Notes under the pieces: model-generated
What the model was told of the DNA's origin: nothing
Database searches by the model: none
Seen by the model: the letters and a program-made list of their open reading frames with translations, nothing else
Shown: positions 34,211 through 41,706 of the stretch, piece after piece
Layout: each line of letters starts with the position of its first letter
Position numbering within the stretch: position 1 is the stretch's first letter
Source of the DNA: Candidatus Baltobacteraceae bacterium
Lineage (GTDB): Bacteria; Vulcanimicrobiota; Vulcanimicrobiia; Vulcanimicrobiales; Vulcanimicrobiaceae
Length of the DNA: 64,000 nt
Direction of reading: 5' to 3'
Assembly: GCA_036488875.1 (NCBI GenBank)
Contig: DASXGW010000013.1
Coordinates: forward strand, 293,281 to 357,280
Made by a program: the position numbers and the translations under genes

Positions 34211-34570
34211 ATGGAGCTGGATCCCACGATGGTAGTGTTTGCCGGCGAGTATGACGTCGGCAGTAAGGCGTCATTGCGGACGCTGCTCGATCGGATCGCC
34301 GAGATTCCCGATCTGGTCCTCGATTTTCGCGAGGTGACGTTCATCGATTCCACCTGCGTTACCGAGCTTTTGCGCATGCACACCTTGCGCATCACGAATA
34401 GTCTGCAGCGCGAGACGATTATTTTGGGAAAGACGCCGATCCGTCGGCTGTTCGAGGTGCTCGACCTCTATCGCGTTTTCAACGTCGTCGAAGACGTCGC
34501 GGAGGTCCCGCACGAGGTTGCGGCACTGCAGCGCGTCGAGTTTACCTTTCGCAACGCCGCCCGGCAGTGA
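34211..34570 (+). CDS. STAS-domain protein (anti-sigma factor antagonist-like)
   Basis: A 119-residue single STAS domain with a strong GGAGG ribosome site. It has VVFAGEYDVGSKASLRTLL, then LVLDFREVTFIDSTCVTELL with Asp-Ser-Thr at the phosphorylation loop, as in RsbV, and TIILGKTPIRRLFEVLDLYRVF. It is a possible substrate for an RsbW-like kinase such as the one at 12058-12579. It is divergent from the two-component operon. Its stop overlaps the GTG of the broken GNAT frame. Confidence 0.83.
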   Translation: MELDPTMVVFAGEYDVGSKASLRTLLDRIAEIPDLVLDFREVTFIDSTCVTELLRMHTLRITNSLQRETIILGKTPIRRLFEVLDLYRVFNVVEDVAEVPHEVAALQRVEFTFRNAARQ

Positions 34571-34684
34571 TCCTCGTCAAGCCGGCGCCGGAATATCTTC
34601 CGGCGTACGTCGACGCGTTGCTGCGCCCGCTGGTCGCCCGACACGGTTCGCGACGGCCTCCGCTTCCGGATCGACCTTACTTAA
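34567..34684 (+). pseudogene. GNAT acetyltransferase remnant, frameshifted and truncated
   Basis: GTG 34567 overlaps the STAS stop (GTGA) and opens a frame reading MILVKPAPEYLPAYVDALL, which resembles the N-terminus of a GNAT family. The homology continues after a one-base shift near 34627: RWSPDTVRDGLRF, matching the usual GWSPD-N-x-R element. The shifted frame stops at 34682-34684 and the rest of the gene is missing. One extra C in the run at 34626-34628 explains the shift. The family match is from memory of the pattern. Confidence 0.5.
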
Positions 34685-35534
34685 GCCGCTCGAGAGTAAG
34701 CGCGATATAGTCCCGGTCGCCGAGTCCCCGATCGGCCGCCTCGGTAAAACGCGGCAGTACGCACTGGAGCAGCTCGATGGGTGACTTAGCCGATTCCGAC
34801 GCTGCGCTCGCCAGTCGCAAATCCTTGAGCAGCGCGTCGAGCGAGAAGCGCGCGCGTTCGTCGTCGTCCAAGATCTGCTGCAGCTTTGACCTAGCCGCTC
34901 GCTCGAACGCACCGGTGATCGATTCAACGGCGAGGTGACGATCGAGCCCGGCTCGGACGCACAATTCCAACAACTCGGCCTCGGCTTCGGCAAAAATGCC
35001 GAGCACGACGTTGTTGGCAAGCTTCAGAAACCCGCTCGCGGCCGGCGATCCGGTCGACGTGACCGTTCCCAAACATCCAAGCAGCGGACGGAGCACGTCG
35101 ATCGTCGCGGCGTCGCCGCCGGCCAGTACGGTGAGCGTTCCGGCTCGAACCTGATCGACGCTTCCCAGAACCGGTGCGGCGATGAAGCGAACGTGCCGAT
35201 CTGCTGCAGCAGCGGCGAGGGTTGAATACATCTGAGGCGAGAGCGTTGACATTTCGACGAGGACGGTGCTCGCCGTTGCCGCGGGAACGACTTTCGCGAG
35301 GCTGACCTCTCGCGCGACTTCATCACCCCAGAGCATGGTAACGACGCAGTCGACCGCGGCAATCATCGACTCGATCGTAGAAAATGGCGTGGCGCCGGCT
35401 TTTGCCAGCTCGGTCGCGGCTTGCGGCGAACGGTTCCACACCGCTACGGAATAGTGGTGCGCTAGCCAGTTGCGGGCCAGCGCGCTACCCATCTTGCCGA
35501 GGCCCACGACCCCGACACGAAGATTGGTGCCCAT
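34677..35534 (-). CDS. NAD(P)-dependent beta-hydroxyacid dehydrogenase-type oxidoreductase
   Basis: A 285-residue enzyme of the 3-hydroxyisobutyrate dehydrogenase/GLYR superfamily. The Rossmann motif is VGVVGLGKMGSALARNW, followed by AVWNRSPQAA; substrate region VEMSTLSPQ and APVLGSVDQVRAGTLTVLAGG; catalytic helix FLKLANNVVLG, with the conserved Lys. Members reduce small beta-hydroxyacids or act as imine reductases; the exact substrate is unknown. It follows the XapX mini-gene by 15 bases. Confidence 0.87.
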   Translation of the reverse strand: MGTNLRVGVVGLGKMGSALARNWLAHHYSVAVWNRSPQAATELAKAGATPFSTIESMIAAVDCVVTMLWGDEVAREVSLAKVVPAATASTVLVEMSTLSPQMYSTLAAAAADRHVRFIAAPVLGSVDQVRAGTLTVLAGGDAATIDVLRPLLGCLGTVTSTGSPAASGFLKLANNVVLGIFAEAEAELLELCVRAGLDRHLAVESITGAFERAARSKLQQILDDDERARFSLDALLKDLRLASAASESAKSPIELLQCVLPRFTEAADRGLGDRDYIALTLERLK

Positions 35535-35549
35535 CGTAACGTCTCGATC

Positions 35550-35720
35550 TTATGTGTGAAACAAGCGGGATGCAACAAGCGGCCACAACCGCTGGCCAAC
35601 GAACATCCCGCATAGTCCGACGAGCCCTAAGAACGGCGGCGCCGGCGACGGCAGTTTCACGAGGCTAAAAGCGATGCCCACGGCCAGACCGGTTCCGAAT
35701 GCTAAAAGAATCGCGCCCAT
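35550..35720 (-). CDS. XapX-domain mini membrane protein
   Basis: A 56-residue protein (ATG 35720, TAA at 35550-35552) that is easily missed because of its length. It has two hydrophobic stretches joined by the family signature: LAFGTGLAVGIAFSLVK, then LPSPAPPFLGLVGLCGMFVG. The SPAPP-x-x-x-L-V-G-L-x-G-M pattern is typical of XapX (DUF1427) proteins, which are short two-helix inner-membrane proteins of unknown role. It is probably co-transcribed with the oxidoreductase. Confidence 0.8.
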   Translation of the reverse strand: MGAILLAFGTGLAVGIAFSLVKLPSPAPPFLGLVGLCGMFVGQRLWPLVASRLFHT

Positions 35721-35756
35721 CGATGGTACCCCCAGGTTGCGGGCATAAGCGTTATC

Positions 35757-36767
35757 ATGGATGCGTCCGAAGTATTCCGGGGAAAATCCTTTGGCCTCGG
35801 CGGCGTGCCGTTCGGCAACGAGTTTGCGTACGTCACCGACGAGGATGCGTACGCTGCCGTCGAGGCGGCGTGGACCGCCGGAGTGCGTTACTACGACACG
35901 TCACCATGGTACGGTCTTGGACTCGCCGAGCGACGCCTCGGCACCTTTTTACACCGGCAGACGCGCAGCGAATTCGTCCTCTCTTCGAAAGTGGGGAAAC
36001 TCCTGACCGCGTCGCGCAACAACAATGCCAAAGAGTACTTTCCGTTCACCCCTTCGCCGAACAATTTGCGTTACGACTACGGCGCCGACGGAGTCAAACG
36101 CTCGATTGAGGATAGTCTGCAGCGGCTCGGGGTTGACGCGCTCGACGTCGTCTTCGTCCACGACCTCTCGCCCGATAATCCGTGGCTCCCGGGATCGTGG
36201 GAGGAGCAGTTTGAGATCGCGCGCAAAGGCGCGTTTCCCGCGCTGAGTAAGATGCGCGAAGAAGGGGTGATCCGAGCCTGGGGCGTCGGTGTAAACTCAC
36301 CCGATCCTATTCTCAAGCTCATGGAGGTCGCCGACGCGAACGTGTGTCTCTTGGCGCGTCAATATTCATTGATCGATCACGCGAGGGCGTTGCACGAGGT
36401 CTTTCCGAAGGCGCGCCAGCGTGGAATGGCATTCGTCGTCGGCTCGTCGCTCAACGCGGGCTTCATCAGCGGCAGCGCACGCTTCAACTACGGCAAAGAG
36501 AACTACAAGATCCCCGCTGAAGCCATCGAAAAGCGCGACCGTCTGCGCGCCGTAGCGGCGCGTCACGGCGTGGACCTTCGCACGGCCGCGTTGCAGTTCT
36601 CGAGCGCGCCGGACGTCGCGGTTGCACTGGTCGTCGGCTGCTCGAACTCGCAGCAGGTCCTCGCGGATTACTCGTCGCTCGACACGAAGATTCCTCAAGC
36701 TTTTTGGTCGGATCTTCGGTCCGAGCTCTTGATCGAATCCGACGCCCCCGTCCCGTCCGAAAGCTAA
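35757..36767 (+). CDS. aldo/keto reductase
   Basis: A 336-residue TIM-barrel oxidoreductase of the D-threo-aldose 1-dehydrogenase/pyridoxal dehydrogenase branch. Catalytic tetrad elements: Asp-Thr-Ser-Pro-Trp-Tyr (YYDTSPWYG), the lysine in LSSKVGK and the histidine in VVFVHDLS. The C-terminal cofactor region contains VALVVGCSNSQQVLADY. It probably oxidises an aldose or aldehyde with NAD(P). The ATG is at 35757; it is divergent from XapX. Confidence 0.88.
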   Translation: MDASEVFRGKSFGLGGVPFGNEFAYVTDEDAYAAVEAAWTAGVRYYDTSPWYGLGLAERRLGTFLHRQTRSEFVLSSKVGKLLTASRNNNAKEYFPFTPSPNNLRYDYGADGVKRSIEDSLQRLGVDALDVVFVHDLSPDNPWLPGSWEEQFEIARKGAFPALSKMREEGVIRAWGVGVNSPDPILKLMEVADANVCLLARQYSLIDHARALHEVFPKARQRGMAFVVGSSLNAGFISGSARFNYGKENYKIPAEAIEKRDRLRAVAARHGVDLRTAALQFSSAPDVAVALVVGCSNSQQVLADYSSLDTKIPQAFWSDLRSELLIESDAPVPSES

Positions 36768-36788
36768 CGCCCCGATAAGGAGAGGACC

Positions 36789-37268
36789 TTGGACAAGATT
36801 CGACCGTTCTTTTGGTTCGAGGATCAAGCCGAAGAGGCAGCCACGCTCTACACGTCGATCTTCCCGAACTCGAAGATCACGCACGTCTCGCGGTACGGCG
36901 ACGCCGGGCCGGGGCCGGCAGGCAAGGCGATGGTGGTGATGTTTGAGCTGGACGGTCGCGAGTTCATGGCGTTGAACTTCTTTTCTCAAGACGACGCCGG
37001 CGCACCGGGGCCGGCTTTTTACATTACGACCAAAGATCAAGCGGAGACCGATCGTTTATGGGACCGGCTTTCCGAAGGCGGCGAACCCGGACAGTGCGGC
37101 TGGCTCAAAGACCGGTTCGGTGTGAACTGGAACGTCGTTCCCGAACGTTTCGGCGAGATGATGAACGACGAGGATGACGAGAAGACCGGTCGCGTCTTCA
37201 AAGCCATGCTCGAAATGAAGAAGCTCGACATCGCCGAGCTCGAGCGCGCCTACGCCGGTAAAACCTAA
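36789..37268 (+). CDS. VOC-superfamily protein (PhnB/3-demethylubiquinone methyltransferase-like fold)
   Basis: A 159-residue protein starting at TTG 36789, with AAGGAGAGGA upstream. The glyoxalase/PhnB pattern is IRPFFWFEDQAEEAATLYTS, then IFPNSKI, FELDGREFMALNF, and CGWLKDRFGVNWNVVPE. This is the DUF-type family annotated as 3-demethylubiquinone-9 3-methyltransferase domain, although methyltransferase activity is not expected. Role unknown. It follows the aldo/keto reductase by 21 bases. Confidence 0.85.
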   Translation: MDKIRPFFWFEDQAEEAATLYTSIFPNSKITHVSRYGDAGPGPAGKAMVVMFELDGREFMALNFFSQDDAGAPGPAFYITTKDQAETDRLWDRLSEGGEPGQCGWLKDRFGVNWNVVPERFGEMMNDEDDEKTGRVFKAMLEMKKLDIAELERAYAGKT

Positions 37269-38083
37269 GCGAACATCGCGTTGATGTCGGCGTACTTCAC
37301 GGCATCGGCAGCAAATGTAAACGTTCCCGAATCCCGCAACTCGCGCGCGGCGCGCAAGAATGCTCCCAATGCCGCGCGCGACAGGGCACTCCCGACGCTC
37401 ACGCGCCGCACCCCTAGCCGGGAGAGCTGCTCGAGCGTCAAACTCGCGCCTTGCAACCCCACGATGACGTTGAGCGGCCGATCGATCGACGAAATCACGT
37501 CGGCGATGTCGCGTTGGTTCGTGATGCCCGGCGCGAACAGCACGTCGGCGCCGGCTTCCTGAAAGGCCTGGAGCCGTGCGATCGTATCCCGTAAATCCGG
37601 CCGTCCCACGATAAAGTTCTCGGCCCGCGCCGTGATGACGATCGGCACCGGGAGCGAACGCGATGCTTCCACCGCCGCGCGCACGCGCTCGGCGGCAAAC
37701 GCAACGTCGTATGGAGCGCCGCCGCGTCCGGTCGGCACGTCCTCGATCGAACACCCCGCTAACTCCGCTGCCCCCGCCAGTTGGATGGTTTGCGCAATCG
37801 CCTCGGGCGTATCACCGTAGCCGTTTTCCAAATCGGCGCTGACCGGAAGATCGGTCGCTTGCACCATGGCTGCGCAATGCGCGAGCATGTCGTCGCGACC
37901 GATAGTTGCGTCGGGTTTGCCCAGCGTGTACGCGTAGCCGGCGCTCGTCGTGGCCAGCGCCTCGAATCCCATCGACGCCAACAGGCGCGCCGTTCCGGGA
38001 TCGTACGGGTTCGGAATGATGAAGGCGCGATCGCGCAGGTGCAGCGCGCGGAAAGCGGCGGTCTTTTCGGCGTGACTCTTCAT
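37265..38083 (-). CDS. isocitrate lyase/PEP mutase superfamily protein
   Basis: A 272-residue TIM-barrel enzyme. It has the family elements FIIPNPYDPGTARLLASMGF, the loop YAYTLGKPDA, the metal-binding ADLENGYGDTPEA and SIEDVP, and ITARAENFIVG. Without the KKCGH-type motif of isocitrate lyase, it falls with PEP phosphonomutase-like and oxaloacetate/2-methylisocitrate lyase-like proteins. C-C or C-P bond cleavage is expected, but the substrate is open. Confidence 0.85.
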   Translation of the reverse strand: MKSHAEKTAAFRALHLRDRAFIIPNPYDPGTARLLASMGFEALATTSAGYAYTLGKPDATIGRDDMLAHCAAMVQATDLPVSADLENGYGDTPEAIAQTIQLAGAAELAGCSIEDVPTGRGGAPYDVAFAAERVRAAVEASRSLPVPIVITARAENFIVGRPDLRDTIARLQAFQEAGADVLFAPGITNQRDIADVISSIDRPLNVIVGLQGASLTLEQLSRLGVRRVSVGSALSRAALGAFLRAARELRDSGTFTFAADAVKYADINAMFA

Positions 38084-38121
38084 TCCCGAGGCTTCGACGT
38101 ACCCACGTAGAAGCGCCTGGG

Positions 38122-39018
38122 ATGGAGCGTTGGCCCGAACTTCGCTACGACGATTGGAAAGATACGCAGCAAACGCTGCAGATGTGGACGCAGATCGTCG
38201 GAAAGATCCGGCTGCGTCAGGAGCCGCTGATCAATCATTGGTGGAACGTCGCGCTGTACGTCACGCAGCGCGGACTGACGACCTCGCCAATGCCGTATCG
38301 CGATGGCCGGACGTTTGCAATCGACTTCGATTTCATCGACCACGTGCTGCGGATTACCGACTGCGATGCGAACGCCCGCGAGCTCGCGCTCGAGCCGATG
38401 AGCGTCGCGGCGTTCTACGGTAAAATCATGCACGAGTTGGCCGTAATGAACTTTCCGGTGCGGATCAATACGAAGCCAAACGAGGTCGTCGAGGCGATTG
38501 CGTTCGAGGCCGACGAGACGCACGCGTCGTACGATCGCCGATACGTCGAGCGCTTCTGGCGCGCACTCGTGCAGATCGATCGGCTTTGCAAAAAATTTCG
38601 GGCCGGCTTTCTCGGTAAAGCCAGCCCCGTGCACTTCTTCTGGGGCAGCTTCGATTTGGCCGTGTCGCTGTTCTCGGGACGCCCAGCGCCCCCGCATCCC
38701 GGCGGCTTTCCTAACCTGCCCGATCGCGTGACGCGCGAAGCGTATTCGCATGAGGAACAGAGTTTTGGCTTCTGGCCCGGCGGTAACGGTGCGGAGGCTG
38801 CCTTTTACGCATACGCGTATCCGGAGCCGGCCGGCTACGCGCAAGCGACGGTACGCCCCGAAGCCGCGGGTTGGAACGCGCAGATGCGCGAGTTCCTGTT
38901 GCCCTACGAAAGCGTACGTACGTCGGCCGATCCCGACGATGCAGTGCTTTCGTTTTTTACCTCCGCCTACGATGCAGGTGCCGGGTCGGCACGCTGGGAG
39001 GGCGGCCTGCGACGATGA
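38122..39018 (+). CDS. DUF5996 family protein
   Basis: A 298-residue cytosolic protein with the DUF5996 pattern: WPELRYDDWKDTQQTLQMWT, QEPLINHWWNVALYVT, RGLTTSPMPY, VHFFWGSFDLAVSLFSGR, EAYSHEEQSFGFWPGG and AFYAYAYPEP. Conserved Trp/His residues suggest an enzyme, but none has been established to my knowledge. Its stop overlaps the YjbQ start (ATGA). Confidence 0.88.
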   Translation: MERWPELRYDDWKDTQQTLQMWTQIVGKIRLRQEPLINHWWNVALYVTQRGLTTSPMPYRDGRTFAIDFDFIDHVLRITDCDANARELALEPMSVAAFYGKIMHELAVMNFPVRINTKPNEVVEAIAFEADETHASYDRRYVERFWRALVQIDRLCKKFRAGFLGKASPVHFFWGSFDLAVSLFSGRPAPPHPGGFPNLPDRVTREAYSHEEQSFGFWPGGNGAEAAFYAYAYPEPAGYAQATVRPEAAGWNAQMREFLLPYESVRTSADPDDAVLSFFTSAYDAGAGSARWEGGLRR

Positions 39019-39464
39019 GCGATCTGATTTCGCATACCGAGTACCAGACGATCCAAACACCGGCGCGTTACGAGATTCGCGACATCACCGAAATGGTCGA
39101 ACGCGCGCGGGCAAACGCCGGGCTATGGGACGGGTTCGTGCTCGTGAGCACGATGCACATCACGTCGAGCATCTTCGTCAACGATCACGAATCGGGTCTT
39201 TGGCAGGACATCATGACGTGGCTCGAAGAGCTCGCGCCGCAAAAGCCGCAGTACCGGCATCACCTCACCGGTGAAGACAACGCCGACGCACACCTCAAGC
39301 GCATGCTGCTCGGTCATCAGGTGATCGTGCCCGTCACGAAAGGAAAGCTCGATCTCGGTCCGTGGGAACGCGTGCACTACGGCGAGTTCGACGGTTGCCG
39401 TCCCAAGCGGGTTCTGCTCAAAGCGCTAGGGATAGCGGAAGAAGGTCGAAGCACACGCTCGTGA
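39015..39464 (+). CDS. YjbQ (UPF0047) family protein
   Basis: A 149-residue protein starting at ATG 39015 inside the stop of the DUF5996 gene. It carries the family elements MHITSSIFVNDHESGLWQDI, YRHHLTGEDNADAHLKRMLL, HQVIVPVTKGKLDLGPWERV, and YGEFDGCRPKRV. YjbQ has been linked to thiamine phosphate synthase activity as a secondary function. It is translationally linked on both sides. Confidence 0.92.
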   Translation: MSDLISHTEYQTIQTPARYEIRDITEMVERARANAGLWDGFVLVSTMHITSSIFVNDHESGLWQDIMTWLEELAPQKPQYRHHLTGEDNADAHLKRMLLGHQVIVPVTKGKLDLGPWERVHYGEFDGCRPKRVLLKALGIAEEGRSTRS

Positions 39465-40897
39465 GACTCGCAGGCCGCTTCGCCCTCGCGCTGCTCGTTG
39501 CGGCCGCAACGGCAACCACCGCTCGTGCCGAGGATTGGCCGCTGTTCGGGCACGATTCGGCGCGCACCGGCGTCGATGCCGGCGGTACGGCGATTACCGC
39601 GTCCAACGTTCGCCGCTTGCGTATGCGCTGGCAGGTTTCGCTCGGTACCACCGCCGATTCGACGCCGATCTTTCTCGAGCGCGTCCCGATTCACGGCCGA
39701 GTTCGCCCGATGCTCTTTCAGACCGACAAGAGCGGCGTGACGTACGGCATCGACGCGTTGACGGGGCTCATTCGCTGGCGGTTTCGCACGCACGGTCCGA
39801 ACATCACGACGTCGACGCCGGCAGCGGATCCCACGGGTTTGGCCGTGTACGTTCCGGGTGTCGACGCAATGCTGCACAAGCTCGACGCCGCGACGGGTCG
39901 CGAGTTGGGAGCGCCCGGTTTCCCGGCGCGCATCACGCGCATGCCGCAAACCGAAAAAGACGCGTCGGCGCTCAATCTCGCCAACGGACGTCTCTATGCA
40001 ACGACGTCGGGCTATTACGGCGACGCGCCGCCGTACATCGGTCACGTCGTCAGCGTTCGTTTGAGCGACGGAGGGACGCACGTATTCAACTCGCTCTGCA
40101 GCGATACGACCGGGTTGCCCGGACCGAACACGTGCCCGGCAAGCGACTCGGGCATTTGGGGACGCGGCGGCGCCGTCGTCGATCCGGATCCGTCGATGCA
40201 CGGCGCGGTCTACGCAGCGACCGGTAACGGTGAGTTCGACGTCCGTGACGGCGGCAGCGACTACGGCGACTCGGTGATCGCCGTCAGCGCGGACGCAACG
40301 CAGTTATTCGGTCACTATACGCCCAGCGACTACGCGCAGCTCGATAGCGGCGACGTCGACGTGGGCAGCACGTCGCCGGTGGTATTGCCGCGCCAGCCGG
40401 GAAGCCGAACGCCGCTGATGCTCGCGCAGGGCGGTAAAGATGCGATTTTGCGCCTGGTTAACCGCGATCCGCTGCCGGGCATCGCGCACGAGCTGCAGCA
40501 AATTTCGCTCCCGCAAGGGCTCTTTTCGACGCCCGCCGTGTGGACCGAAGGCAATCGCACGTGGCTCTTCGTCGGGCTTTCGCAGGCGGTCGATGCGTAC
40601 GTTCTCGTCACCAACGCCAACGGGGAGAGCCGCTTGCGCGGCGTTTGGCATTCGCCGGCAGGCAGCACCGGCGGCGAGGGCACGTCGCCCGTGGTGAGCA
40701 ACGGCGTTGTGTTCGCCGCGTTCGACAACCAAATCGTGGCGCTGAGCGCCCATACCGGCAGAACGCTCTGGTCGAGCGCTCGGCGCAGTGCGTTGCGCTC
40801 GATCGGCCCAGTGCATTGGGAAAGCCCGATCGTCGTCGACGGCGCCGTCTTCTGCTCCGACGAGAACGGCCACCTCACCGCGTACGCGCTGCGGTAG
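39461..40897 (+). CDS. secreted PQQ-type (BamB-like) beta-propeller protein
   Basis: A 478-residue protein. GTG 39461 overlaps the yjbQ stop (GTGA) and gives a clean signal peptide (ALALLVAAATATTARA), so I prefer it to longer starts. The mature part has propeller blades with YGIDALTGLIRWRF, HKLDAATGRELGAP, RLSDGGTHVFNSLC and ALSAHTGRTLWSSA, the tryptophan-docking pattern of PQQ-dependent dehydrogenases and BamB. No PQQ-dehydrogenase catalytic set is evident, so it is more likely a binding or scaffold propeller. Confidence 0.78.
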   Translation: MRLAGRFALALLVAAATATTARAEDWPLFGHDSARTGVDAGGTAITASNVRRLRMRWQVSLGTTADSTPIFLERVPIHGRVRPMLFQTDKSGVTYGIDALTGLIRWRFRTHGPNITTSTPAADPTGLAVYVPGVDAMLHKLDAATGRELGAPGFPARITRMPQTEKDASALNLANGRLYATTSGYYGDAPPYIGHVVSVRLSDGGTHVFNSLCSDTTGLPGPNTCPASDSGIWGRGGAVVDPDPSMHGAVYAATGNGEFDVRDGGSDYGDSVIAVSADATQLFGHYTPSDYAQLDSGDVDVGSTSPVVLPRQPGSRTPLMLAQGGKDAILRLVNRDPLPGIAHELQQISLPQGLFSTPAVWTEGNRTWLFVGLSQAVDAYVLVTNANGESRLRGVWHSPAGSTGGEGTSPVVSNGVVFAAFDNQIVALSAHTGRTLWSSARRSALRSIGPVHWESPIVVDGAVFCSDENGHLTAYALR

Positions 40898-41238
40898 TGG
40901 AGCTTACCAGCGCTGGGCGCGCGACGCTCATGCGGATCTTCGTCGACGAGGCCGATCGCAGCGACAAAGGGCCGCTGTACGCGGCAATCATCGAGGAGCT
41001 GCGCCGCAACGGATTTGCCGGCGCGACCGTGCTCAAGGGCATCGAGGGCTTTGGCGCGCATCGCGAGGTGCACGCCGCGCGCAGCGTCGATTACGCGAGC
41101 AATCTCCCGGTGGTCGTCGAGGTGGCCGAAACCGAGGAGAAAATCCAAGCGATCGTTCCGGTGCTGTGCGCAATGATCCCCGAGGGGCTGATCACCCTCG
41201 AGCGCATCACCATGCGTTTGATCGGTAAGGCGCCGTGA
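40897..41238 (+). CDS. DUF190 (PII-like) protein
   Basis: A 113-residue protein. GTG 40897 shares its first base with the preceding TAG and yields the usual family N-terminus (M-x-L-x-x-x-G-R-x-x-x-x-R-I); a start at ATG 40930 would lose it. Core motifs: FVDEADRSDKGPLYAAIIEE, GATVLKGIEGFGA, LPVVVEVAETEEKI. DUF190 proteins have a PII-like fold and often accompany fluoride channels, as here, where crcB follows with a GTGA overlap. Confidence 0.9.
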   Translation: MELTSAGRATLMRIFVDEADRSDKGPLYAAIIEELRRNGFAGATVLKGIEGFGAHREVHAARSVDYASNLPVVVEVAETEEKIQAIVPVLCAMIPEGLITLERITMRLIGKAP

Positions 41239-41624
41239 ATCGCCCGGTTGAGCTGTTGGCGGTTTTCGTCGGCGGCGGCTTGGGTTCGCTCGCGCGCTAT
41301 CTCACCGGTCTCGTCTTCCTACAACGTTTCGGACCGGGCTTTCCCTACGGAACGCTCGCCATCAATCTCGCGGGCTGTTTCTTGATCGGTATCGTCGCCG
41401 AGCTCGCGCAGACGCGTGCGTTCGGCATCGGGTCCAGCGCGCGGTTGTTCCTCGTCGTCGGCGTTCTCGGCGGCTTTACGACGTTTTCAACCTTCGCCTA
41501 CGATGCCGTCACGCTCGCCGGCGAGGCGCTTTCGATTCCGGCGATCGTCTACGTCTTGGCCAGTGTCGCCGGCGGTATCATCGCCGCCTTTGCCGGCATC
41601 GTCGTGGTGCGTTTGTCATCCTGA
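41235..41624 (+). CDS. crcB: fluoride channel CrcB/FluC
   Basis: A 129-residue membrane protein with four helices. Family hallmarks: GGLGSLARYL, YGTLAINLAGCFLIG with the pore Asn, and GGFTTFSTFAYD with the sodium/phenylalanine-box segment. It exports fluoride as a dual-topology dimer (family knowledge). It is a single gene, as expected for a homodimer, and is translationally coupled to the DUF190 gene. Confidence 0.93.
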   Translation: MNRPVELLAVFVGGGLGSLARYLTGLVFLQRFGPGFPYGTLAINLAGCFLIGIVAELAQTRAFGIGSSARLFLVVGVLGGFTTFSTFAYDAVTLAGEALSIPAIVYVLASVAGGIIAAFAGIVVVRLSS

Positions 41625-41629
41625 CCGTA

Positions 41630-41687
41630 GCGCCCAAAGGGCGCGAAGTCGAAGGGCAGGCGCATCGGTCAAAGGGCAGGCGCATCG
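41630..41687. repeat. hairpin and 20-base direct repeat downstream of crcB
   Basis: A six-base stem with AAA loop (GCGCCCAAAGGGCGC, 41630-41644) is followed by two copies of AAGGGCAGGCGCATCG (41652-41667 and 41672-41687) at 20-base spacing. The stretch beginning GTCATCCTGA inside the crcB end resembles interspersed repeats seen in many bacterial genomes. The hairpin has no T run. Confidence 0.6.
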
Positions 41688-41706
41688 CAGGTAGAAATCG
41701 CCCGCC

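Noticed and set aside
40700-41234. Fluoride riboswitch near crcB
   Set aside because: The crcB operon has overlapping genes upstream and no conserved fluoride-aptamer core could be seen; regulation, if any, must lie further upstream.
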